Assembly: GCA_964635845.1 (NCBI GenBank) | Contig: CAZWNO010000093.1 | Location: 1-16,542 of the forward strand | Length of the DNA stretch: 16,542 nt | Source: SZUA-365 sp964635845 | GTDB lineage: Bacteria; Bacteroidota; Ignavibacteria; SZUA-365 | Direction of reading: 5' to 3' | In this document: positions 7,001 to 13,306 of the stretch, in pieces | Layout: every line of letters begins with the position of its first letter | How positions within the stretch are numbered: position 1 is the first letter of the stretch | Made by a program: the position numbers and the translations under genes | The notes under the pieces: model-generated | Told to the model about the DNA's origin: nothing | The model's database searches: none | Seen by the model: only the letters and a program-made list of their open reading frames with translations

Positions 7001-7007
7001 GGAGGAG
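7001..7007 (+). promoter_or_regulatory. Ribosome binding site deciding kinase start
   Basis: GGAGGAG ends 6 bases before the ATG at 7014, an ideal Shine-Dalgarno. An alternative ATG at 6999 overlaps this motif and has only the weaker AAGGA (6986-6990) 8 bases upstream. The start at 7014 is preferred; 6999 would add five residues (MEETA). Confidence 0.65.
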
Positions 7008-7013
7008 ACAGCG

Positions 7014-8720
7014 ATGCAGGCAACCAATCGGGATGGTCCGCGCACGGCGCTGGAGCATCTGGCGATGCTGACGGCAAGCGAGAAGAACGAGCGCTTCCGC
7101 GCGGTTTTCGAAGGTTCGCGGGACGCGATCTTCCTCCTGACCGAGGAAGGATTCTTCGACTGCAACGGCCGTGTCCTGGAGATGTTCGGCATCCCCTCAC
7201 GCGAGGAAATCACGCGCATCCACCCGGCGGACCTCTCTCCCCCCATGCAGCCGGATGGGAGTCCCTCGCTCGACGCCGCCATGATGCATATCCGATACGC
7301 GTTGGCAGAGGGAGAAGACAGCTTCGAATGGATGCACAAGCGCCTGAACGGCGAGATCTTCCCCGCCGATGTCCTCCTCTCCGCTTTCGAGTACGACGGC
7401 CATCGCGTGGTGCAGGCGACGGTGCGCGACATCACTCCCCAGAAAACGGCGGAGGCGGCGCTGCGCGAGAAAACGGATGAACTTGACCGTTTCTTCAACA
7501 TCGCGCTCGATCTGCTCTGTATCGCGGACACGGACGGCAACTTCCGGCGTCTGAACCGCCAGTGGGAACACACTCTCGGATATACGCTCTACGAACTCGA
7601 AGGACGCAACTTCCTCGAATTCGTCCATCCCGACGACCTGCAGCCGACACTCGACGCCATCGCGACGCTCTCCGATCAGCAGCAGGTGATCGGCTTCACC
7701 AACCGCTATCGCTGCAGGGATGGCGGCTACCGCTGGATCGAGTGGCGTTCCGCGCCCGCGGGCAAGCTCATCTACGCCGCTGCGCGAGACATCACGGCGC
7801 ACATCGAGGCCGCCGAGAAGCTGCGGGAAATGAACGACACGCTCGATCGCCGCGTGCATGAACGCACCCTGCAGCTGCAGGAGAGCGAGACCCGGATGCG
7901 GCAGCTCAATGCGGAACTGGAACAGCGTGTCCGTGAACGCACCGCGTCGCTCGAGACGGTAAACCGCGAGCTGGAGACGGCAAACCGCGAGCTGGAGACG
8001 GCAAACCGCGAGATGGAGACGGCGAACCGCGAGATGGAGGCGGCGAACCGCGAGCTGGAGGCCTTCTGCTATTCGGTCTCTCATGACCTCCGCGCGCCGC
8101 TGCGGCACATCAGCGGCTTCGTCGATCTCCTGCAGCGAAACGCGGCGGATGCACTCGACGAAAAAGGCCGTCGCTGGCTCGGACTGGTCGCCGAGGCGTC
8201 GAGGGATATGGCGCAGCTGATCGACGACCTGCTCGTGTTCTCGCGGATGGGACGCACCGAGATGCTCCGCACGGATTGCGACCTGCGCGCCATCGTCGAG
8301 GAGATCGTGGACGACGTCATGCACGAAACCGCCGGACGCGCGATTGAATGGGATATCCCGCCGCTGCCGACGGTTCGGGGCGATCCGGCCATGCTCCGTC
8401 TTGCGCTGCAGAACCTCATCGGAAATGCCGTGAAGTACACGCGGCCGCGCGATCCGGCGCGCATCGAGATCGCATGCACCGAAACCGCCGATGAGTGGAT
8501 CATCTCCACGCGCGATAACGGTGTGGGCTTCGACATGCGCTATGCGGACAAGCTCTTCGGCGTGTTTCAGAGATTGCATTCGTCGAAGGAATACGAAGGC
8601 ACGGGCATTGGTCTCGCCAACGTGCAGCGCATCGTCCATCGTCACGGCGGGCGCGTCTGGGCGGAATCCGCCATCGACGCGGGCGCGACATTTTACATCA
8701 GCCTGCCCAGGAAGGATTGA
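7014..8720 (+). CDS. PAS-PAS sensor histidine kinase (cytoplasmic, phytochrome-type HisKA)
   Basis: Histidine kinase of 568 aa. There is no signal peptide or membrane segment, so sensing is probably cytoplasmic. Domains: PAS 1 about 28-141 (ending VRDIT); PAS 2 about 158-261 (ending ARDIT); a long coiled coil about 265-350; HisKA with phospho-accepting His357 in SVSHDLRAPLRH; HATPase about 450-568 with N box Asn471 (LIGNAVKY), G1 DNGVGF at 501 and G2 GTGIGLA at 529. It has no receiver domain of its own. The H-box sequence is of the type seen in kinases paired with Rcp1-like regulators, and such a regulator follows 63 bases downstream, so it is the likely phosphate acceptor. No GAF/PHY domain or chromophore cysteine is seen, so it is not a phytochrome. 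The coiled coil contains a 21-bp DNA tandem repeat. Ligand unknown. Confidence 0.93.
   Translation: MQATNRDGPRTALEHLAMLTASEKNERFRAVFEGSRDAIFLLTEEGFFDCNGRVLEMFGIPSREEITRIHPADLSPPMQPDGSPSLDAAMMHIRYALAEGEDSFEWMHKRLNGEIFPADVLLSAFEYDGHRVVQATVRDITPQKTAEAALREKTDELDRFFNIALDLLCIADTDGNFRRLNRQWEHTLGYTLYELEGRNFLEFVHPDDLQPTLDAIATLSDQQQVIGFTNRYRCRDGGYRWIEWRSAPAGKLIYAAARDITAHIEAAEKLREMNDTLDRRVHERTLQLQESETRMRQLNAELEQRVRERTASLETVNRELETANRELETANREMETANREMEAANRELEAFCYSVSHDLRAPLRHISGFVDLLQRNAADALDEKGRRWLGLVAEASRDMAQLIDDLLVFSRMGRTEMLRTDCDLRAIVEEIVDDVMHETAGRAIEWDIPPLPTVRGDPAMLRLALQNLIGNAVKYTRPRDPARIEIACTETADEWIISTRDNGVGFDMRYADKLFGVFQRLHSSKEYEGTGIGLANVQRIVHRHGGRVWAESAIDAGATFYISLPRKD
7953..8057 (+). repeat. 21-bp x5 tandem repeat coding for coiled-coil heptads
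   Basis: Five consecutive 21-bp units start at 7953, 7974, 7995, 8016 and 8037. They encode ETVNREL, ETANREL, ETANREM, ETANREM and EAANREL. Each unit is one seven-residue heptad of the linker immediately before the HisKA helix (the phospho-His follows 13 residues later). Nucleotide identity between units is very high, which points to recent slippage or recombination. Gain or loss of a unit would keep the reading frame and the coiled-coil register. Confidence 0.92.
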
Positions 8721-8783
8721 AACCGCGGCGGCGCCACCCCCACCGCAGACAGATCTCCCCTGTGGCAGAAGGAGAATGACATC

Positions 8784-9239
8784 ATGAAGCCCTTCCTCAG
8801 ACGGATCCTGCTCGCGGAAGACAGCGCACGCGACGTGGAGCTGACACTCGCAGCGCTTGCCGAGCACAATCTCGCCAATGAAGTGATCGTCGTCGAGGAC
8901 GGCGTCGAAGTGCTCGAGTACCTCTTCTGCAGGGGAAAGTTCGAGGGCCGCGTCGCGCGTCCGCCTGCCGTGGTCCTGCTCGACATCAAGATGCCGCGGA
9001 TGAACGGCATCGAAGTGCTGCGGGAGATCCGCTCCAGCGAGGAGTTCCGCTCCCTGCCCGTCGTGATGCTGACCTCTTCGCGCGAGGAACGCGACATCAT
9101 CGAAAGCTACGAACTCGGCATCAACGCATACGTGGTCAAGCCCGTGGATTTCCAGGAATTCATCGATGCCGTGAAGACGCTCGGATTGTTCTGGGCCGTC
9201 GTCAACGAACCCCGTCCCCGCGGCGGCACGGGCAAGTGA
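8784..9239 (+). CDS. Rcp1-type single-domain response regulator
   Basis: Receiver-only protein of 151 aa with AAGGAG at 8769-8774 upstream of its start. Acidic pocket Glu12/Asp13 (LLAEDS), phospho-acceptor Asp67 (VVLLDIKMPRMNG), Thr97 (VMLTSS) and Lys119 (YVVKPVDF) are all present. The pattern ANEVIVVEDGVEVLEYL, together with the KPVDFQEFIDAVKTLGLFW end, is characteristic of the Rcp1 family that partners phytochrome-like kinases. There is no output domain, so it acts as a phosphate shuttle or through protein contacts. It sits between the histidine kinase (63-base gap) and a second receiver protein (27-base gap), making an operon almost certain. Confidence 0.93.
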   Translation: MKPFLRRILLAEDSARDVELTLAALAEHNLANEVIVVEDGVEVLEYLFCRGKFEGRVARPPAVVLLDIKMPRMNGIEVLREIRSSEEFRSLPVVMLTSSREERDIIESYELGINAYVVKPVDFQEFIDAVKTLGLFWAVVNEPRPRGGTGK

Positions 9240-9266
9240 GAACATGATTTTTTCCGGGAGGACCGC

Positions 9267-10058
9267 ATGAGATCACCCCTTCGCATCCTGTATCTTGAGG
9301 ACAGTCCCCGCGACGTCGAACTCGTAAGAGCCTGCCTCGATGCAGAAGCCGTCGAGTGTACCGTCACCGACGTGGAAACACGGGAAGAATTCATCCGGCA
9401 GCTCGAGCAATCCGCGCATGACCTGATCTTCAGCGATTACACGCTCCCCGCCTACGACGGCCTCAGCGCGCTCGAGGATGCGCGCCGCCTCGCTCCCGGC
9501 ATCCCCTTCATTTTCGTCACGGGTACCATCGGTGAGGAGAACGCCATCGAAACCCTCAGGCGCGGCGCGACGGATTACGTGCTCAAACGCAATCTTTCGC
9601 GTCTTGCACCAGTGCTGCGCCGGGCGCTGGCGGAACAGGAGGAGCAGCGCCGCAGACGCGAGGCGGAGGAACTCATCCGCCAGAAGGAACAGCGCTTTTC
9701 CGCCTTCATGAACAATCTGCCCGGCGTCGCCTTCATCAAGGACAAGGACCGCCGCTACGTGTTCCTCAACGCGGCCGCGGACAGCTATATCCACCATCAA
9801 CCGCTCGACTGCCTCGGACTGCGTGACGAGGAGATTCTGCCGGCGGAACTCGCCGACCGCATGCGAAGAACCGACGAGGAGGTGCTGAAAGAACAGCGCA
9901 TCGTTCATGTCATTGAAGAGATCTCGCTCGTGGATCCCCCGCAGCGCTGGCTCACGACGAAATTCCCGATCATCGACAAATACGGCACCGCCAAATGGCT
10001 CGGCGGTGTCGGCATCGACATCACGGGGCAGGCGTCTTTTCGCACCGGGCTTTCGTGA
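9267..10058 (+). CDS. Response regulator with C-terminal PAS domain, no output domain
   Basis: Protein of 263 aa with GGAGG (9257-9261) five bases before the ATG. Receiver about 5-117: acidic pair Glu11/Asp12, phospho-acceptor Asp57 (IFSDYT), Thr85 (FVTGT), Lys107 (YVLKRN). An Arg/Glu-rich helical linker about 115-143 leads to a PAS domain about 143-253 ending in GVGIDIT. In many relatives this receiver-PAS arrangement continues into a histidine kinase or GGDEF domain after the DIT motif; here the protein stops ten residues later. The downstream 145 bp shows no kinase remnant in any frame, so this is either a naturally short regulator or an old truncation. Probably the terminal or branching element of the kinase-Rcp1 relay. 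Confidence 0.9.
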   Translation: MRSPLRILYLEDSPRDVELVRACLDAEAVECTVTDVETREEFIRQLEQSAHDLIFSDYTLPAYDGLSALEDARRLAPGIPFIFVTGTIGEENAIETLRRGATDYVLKRNLSRLAPVLRRALAEQEEQRRRREAEELIRQKEQRFSAFMNNLPGVAFIKDKDRRYVFLNAAADSYIHHQPLDCLGLRDEEILPAELADRMRRTDEEVLKEQRIVHVIEEISLVDPPQRWLTTKFPIIDKYGTAKWLGGVGIDITGQASFRTGLS

Positions 10059-10062
10059 ATTG

Positions 10063-10114
10063 TTGCTTTTTGAGTTTTTTTCACGTATTTATCAGCTCAA
10101 TTCCCGAATACAAT
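10063..10114 (+). promoter_or_regulatory. Candidate promoter for ompA-like/TPR pair
   Basis: T-rich segment directly after the receiver-PAS stop. TTGCTT (10063-10068) is followed after 17 bp by TATTTA (10086-10091). A better -10, TACAAT (10109-10114, 5/6 match), has no good -35 at the right distance. The base composition contrast and position before the OmpA gene suggest a promoter, but the exact elements are uncertain. No terminator hairpin was found here, so read-through from the signalling operon is possible. Confidence 0.35.
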
Positions 10115-10203
10115 CGCGCATGCGGATGACCGGCGGAACATGATGACCGCCAGGCTGCGTGGCGCGGATCGATCGCATGTCTCACTGATTACGAGAGGCT
10201 CCC

Positions 10204-12096
10204 ATGATGCGGAAAAGGATCAATGCAGTTCTCGTCCTCCTGCTGCTCGCAGCGGCGGGACCGGCGTACGGCCAGGTAGCGGGCGGGCATGTGTCGTTCG
10301 GTTTTGACGCCGGCGGCGTGAAATACTGGGGCGAGTTCTCGGACAACCAGTTCTGGCTTGCCGGCGACGCCTTCGCCCGGTACAATATCATCCCGAACCT
10401 GTCGCTGCATGCCATGGTGACTTTCGGACAGGCCCGCTACAAGATCGACAACGCCATCATCCGGGAGAAAGCTGCGTATTTCGGTACGGATAATAAACTG
10501 GGCGACGACTATCCCGGTACGAACGTCGCGATCGAGGAGAAGAATGCGATCCGGTTCTCCGCCTATGACTTGCTGCTGTCATTCAACGCCTTCGCCAGCA
10601 AGCGCTTCGTCCCTTTCATTTTCGGGGGCGTGGGCATTCTCGAGTGGAATCCGGCGACCATCTATTCCAACGAAAAGCTGCCCAACAACGCCGCGAATGT
10701 GTACGACAAGACGCAGGTGTACTTCCCGGTCGGCGTCGGCTTCGAAGCCTACATGACCAGCAATCTAGTCCTCAACGGGCGTGCGACGATGCGCCTGACA
10801 CAGACCGATTACTTCGATGACGTCCTTGAAAGCGGAAGCGCCGACGACGCGCTGCTCACCTTCGGCATTGGGCTCTCGTACTATCTCATCGGCAACAGGG
10901 ATACCGACGGTGAAGGACTGTACGACGAGGAAGAGGAAAAGCTCGGCACCGATCCGAACAACCCCGATACGGACGGCGACGGCCTCAACGACTACGAGGA
11001 AGCGCGCGTCCATAACACCGATCCGAAGAAGGCCGACACCGACGGGGACAACCTCACCGACTACGACGAGCTTTTCAAGCATACGACGTCCCCGATCAAG
11101 GCGGACTCGGACAGCGACGGATTGAATGACGGCGAGGAGATCGCGCGCAAGACCGCCCCGCTCACGGCGGACACGGACGGCGACGGCCTGCTCGACGGCG
11201 ACGAGGTGAAGGACTATAAAACCGACCCGCTCAAGATCGACACCGACGACGACGGTCTCAACGACGGCGATGAGAAACGGAAGCATCAGACCGATCCGCT
11301 CGCGAACGATACGGACAGCGACGGCCTGAACGACGGCGACGAGGTCACGGTGCATCTGACGAATCCCACGCTCGCCGACACCGACGGGGACAAGCTCCGC
11401 GACGGGGACGAGGTGCAGAAGCACAAGACGAATCCCAAGGAACCCGACACCGATCAGGATCGCCTCAATGACGGCGACGAAGTCATGACGCACAAGACCA
11501 ATCCGCTCGATCCGGACACCGACAAGGATCGCCTGCAGGACGGCGTGGAGCTGACCGACCGGTACCGCACCGATCCCCTGAAGCCCGACACAGACGACGA
11601 CACGATCATCGACAGCGAAGACGACTGTCCGCTGATCTACGGTGTCAAGAGCGACGAGAAGGGACGCAATGGCTGTCCCGCCGCTCCGAAAGTCGGAACG
11701 CGCGTGGACTTCCCCGAGATCTACTTCATCGTGAACACCGATCAGTTCAATTACGAATTCCCGCAGACACAGGCGAATCTCGACACGCTGCTGGCCTACG
11801 TGCGGCAGTGCGAGGGACTGCGCATCCGCATCGAAGGGCACGCCTCGAAGGAAGGCGCGGACGACTGGAACCAGCAGCTCTCCGAGATGCGCTCCAATCG
11901 GGTGAAGATGTGGCTGATCGAGCACGGCATCGCTCCGGAGAAGGTCTCCGGTACCGTCGGCTTCGGTTCCCGCATGCCGAAGGTCCAGGAGCCCACCGGC
12001 CGCGCGCTCAAGAAGATATCCGCGGCGCAGCTCGAGGCAATCCGCAAGCTGAACCGTAGAATTTCGATCGAGGTGACGCAGACCTGCGATAAATGA
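10204..12096 (+). CDS. OmpA-family outer-membrane protein with thrombospondin type 3 repeats
   Basis: Outer-membrane protein of 630 aa. GAGAGG (10193-10198) precedes the ATG; a second ATG at 10207 is also possible. Signal peptide about 1-23. Residues about 25-230 form a predicted OMP beta-barrel (alternating aromatic/polar strands ending SYYLIG). Residues 233-472 hold eleven Asp-rich D-x-D-x-D calcium-binding repeats of 22-24 residues, forming a rigid periplasmic stalk. The OmpA C-terminal domain is about 503-626 (EGHAS at 544-548, LSEMRSNRV). The usual GHTD is GHAS here, replacing the Asp that contacts diaminopimelate in classical OmpA, though Arg563 in the LS-x-x-R motif is kept; this variant is common in Bacteroidota as far as I recall. 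Role: linking outer membrane and peptidoglycan, envelope integrity. A TPR gene follows after 24 bases and is probably co-transcribed. Confidence 0.93.
   Translation: MMRKRINAVLVLLLLAAAGPAYGQVAGGHVSFGFDAGGVKYWGEFSDNQFWLAGDAFARYNIIPNLSLHAMVTFGQARYKIDNAIIREKAAYFGTDNKLGDDYPGTNVAIEEKNAIRFSAYDLLLSFNAFASKRFVPFIFGGVGILEWNPATIYSNEKLPNNAANVYDKTQVYFPVGVGFEAYMTSNLVLNGRATMRLTQTDYFDDVLESGSADDALLTFGIGLSYYLIGNRDTDGEGLYDEEEEKLGTDPNNPDTDGDGLNDYEEARVHNTDPKKADTDGDNLTDYDELFKHTTSPIKADSDSDGLNDGEEIARKTAPLTADTDGDGLLDGDEVKDYKTDPLKIDTDDDGLNDGDEKRKHQTDPLANDTDSDGLNDGDEVTVHLTNPTLADTDGDKLRDGDEVQKHKTNPKEPDTDQDRLNDGDEVMTHKTNPLDPDTDKDRLQDGVELTDRYRTDPLKPDTDDDTIIDSEDDCPLIYGVKSDEKGRNGCPAAPKVGTRVDFPEIYFIVNTDQFNYEFPQTQANLDTLLAYVRQCEGLRIRIEGHASKEGADDWNQQLSEMRSNRVKMWLIEHGIAPEKVSGTVGFGSRMPKVQEPTGRALKKISAAQLEAIRKLNRRISIEVTQTCDK
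10900..11619 (+). repeat. Coding tandem repeats: 11 thrombospondin type 3 (Ca2+) units
   Basis: Units beginning with DTD/DSD start at residues 233, 255, 278, 301, 323, 346, 369, 392, 415, 438 and 462 of the OmpA-like protein. Most units are 23 residues (about 69 bp). The consensus is D-T-D-x-D-G-L-N-D-G-D-E followed by a T-D/N-P motif. The internal LNDGDE units are the most alike, suggesting expansion in the middle of the array. Confidence 0.9.
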
Positions 12097-12120
12097 TCCA
12101 CACATCTGGAGGAATCTGTG

Positions 12121-12909
12121 ATGCACGACGGAAGGAACCGCGCGGCACTGCCGTTGCTTCTCGCATTGCTCCTGCTCCCTTGCGGTGCACTGGTCGCACA
12201 GGAGGGGTCCGTCTCCCAACGCGCACAGGCACTCATGACGGAGGGCAGATACGCGGAAGCCCGCCCGATCCTGGAGAAGGAACTGCGGGAGAACGATCTG
12301 CTCTCCGACAATGACCGTGAGAATATGCTGTTCCAGCTCGCCTATTCCCTGCTGGAGCTGAAGGAGTACAGACCGAGCATCAGCACATGGCATGAATTCA
12401 TCACCTTCGTACCGGAACATCCCATGATCTGGGGGAATCTCGGCTGGACCTACTACCTCAACGGCGACCTCGACAGCGCGATCATCGCGACGGATCGCGC
12501 CTTGAAGACGGACGCTACCATGGCCGCGGGTTGGGGCAACATGGGATTGTACAGGCTGGCCAAGGGCGATATCGAGGGCATGCAGAAGGCCTATGCCGAG
12601 GTGCCGAAGTATGCGAAAGACGTGGATACCTGGAAAGCGATCCGCAAGGATTACACCGACTACTGCAGCGATCCGTCACGCGAAGGCTGCGAGAAGGCGG
12701 GGGAGGCGCTGGAGAAAGCATGGCTGAACCTGCTGCTGCGCTGGTACATGGAGAGTGAATCGGCGAAAGGCACGGAACTCGTCGGTTCGTATACCGAGGA
12801 ATACCGACTGATTCAGGAACGGCTGAGCACGAAGGTGGAGACGATGGAAGGCGCCGAGCGCGACCAGCTGGCTGCGCTGCTGGAGCGCCTCGGGAAGGAC
12901 TTGAAATAG
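12121..12909 (+). CDS. Periplasmic TPR-repeat protein
   Basis: Protein of 262 aa. The ATG at 12121 is preferred over an overlapping GTG at 12118, because GGAGGA (12108-12113) is then 7 bases away. Signal peptide about 1-26 (hydrophobic LLLALLLL, cleavage after ALVA). Residues about 31-169 form roughly four tetratricopeptide helical pairs; the clearest is WGNLGWTYYLNGDLDSAIIATDRAL at about 104-128. The C-terminal part about 170-262 is helical and contains two close cysteines (182 and 190). TPR proteins act as protein-interaction scaffolds; lying 24 bases after the OmpA-like gene suggests an envelope partner role. Specific function not recognised. Confidence 0.85.
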   Translation: MHDGRNRAALPLLLALLLLPCGALVAQEGSVSQRAQALMTEGRYAEARPILEKELRENDLLSDNDRENMLFQLAYSLLELKEYRPSISTWHEFITFVPEHPMIWGNLGWTYYLNGDLDSAIIATDRALKTDATMAAGWGNMGLYRLAKGDIEGMQKAYAEVPKYAKDVDTWKAIRKDYTDYCSDPSREGCEKAGEALEKAWLNLLLRWYMESESAKGTELVGSYTEEYRLIQERLSTKVETMEGAERDQLAALLERLGKDLK

Positions 12910-13120
12910 GCGTCAGTGTGTCGAGCTCCGGCCGATGCGTCCTGGTTTGCCACGGTCCTGATTCCGCGATGGCGGATAAACCTGTTATTCGCTCATGCGC
13001 GGTGCATAGGCGTTCGGCCCAGTATCGATGCCGCATGCTCTGCGCAACGACAGGGGAGAATCAACGCGCGGGCTTTGATTGCCTCGCTCCGCCCCGTGGA
13101 TAGGGATGCGGCGCTTGTGC

Positions 13121-13149
13121 TTGATTCCAGTAAAGGGGATGCGTAGATT
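13121..13149 (+). promoter_or_regulatory. Candidate sigma-70-type promoter
   Basis: TTGATT (13121-13126) and TAGATT (13144-13149) each match 4/6 of the consensus and are separated by exactly 17 bp. A start near 13156 would give a leader of about 150 bases containing a hairpin and a palindrome. The arrangement copies the better promoter at 6872-6900, which gives it some support, but chance is not excluded. Confidence 0.35.
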
Positions 13150-13222
13150 CGTTTTTCAGTCTGATACGATTCAGCCAGACCTTCTGGCCCTTTCTCATCT
13201 GTTACATACAACGCTGACACAG

Positions 13223-13238
13223 CCGAGTATGTACTCGG
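13223..13238. promoter_or_regulatory. 16-bp perfect palindrome, operator candidate
   Basis: CCGAGTA-TG-TACTCGG has perfect 7-base arms around two central bases, 68 bp before the ATG of the T9SS repeat protein. The short centre fits a dimeric DNA-binding protein better than an RNA hairpin. It lies downstream of the candidate promoter, where a repressor could act. No matching family is recognised. Confidence 0.4.
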
Positions 13239-13306
13239 GCCAGCAGGCAGGGCTTTTTCTCTCCGGCGACCAACACCCTATCCGATACAATTGGCCAGGA
13301 GCTGTT

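Larger units (their letters stand above)
12910..13306. other. 397-bp non-coding region before T9SS repeat protein
   Basis: Short open frames here lack ribosome binding sites and protein-like composition, so I regard it as non-coding. Visible elements are a promoter candidate at 13121-13149, a small hairpin GCCAGA-CCT-TCTGGC at 13174-13188 followed by CCTTTCTC, a 16-bp palindrome at 13223-13238, and the AGGAG ribosome binding site at 13297-13301. A TACAAT at 13286-13291 is too close to the start codon to serve as a -10. No tRNA or known riboswitch was recognised, and no strong terminator follows the TPR gene. Confidence 0.5.

Noticed and set aside
7197..9245. Minus-strand open frame of 682 codons opposite the kinase and Rcp1-type regulator
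   Set aside because: It spans two real genes and the gap between them, and its apparent repeat (LHLAVRR-like) is simply the antisense of the 21-bp coiled-coil repeat.
9907..10143. Remnant of a histidine kinase after the receiver-PAS gene in another frame
   Set aside because: The alternative frame mostly overlaps the real gene, and past its stop shows no H-box, N-box or G-box residues.
10765..12420. Minus-strand open frame of 551 codons opposite the OmpA-like gene
   Set aside because: Its Val/Gly repeats are the reverse complement of the calcium-binding Asp repeats, with no start signal or known domain.
12916..13146. Small gene directly after the TPR gene
   Set aside because: No ribosome binding site, atypical composition, and several equally poor frames overlap the same bases.
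13286..13291. TACAAT as a -10 element for the T9SS repeat protein
   Set aside because: A start about 7 bases later would fall in the ribosome binding site at 13297-13301, leaving almost no leader.
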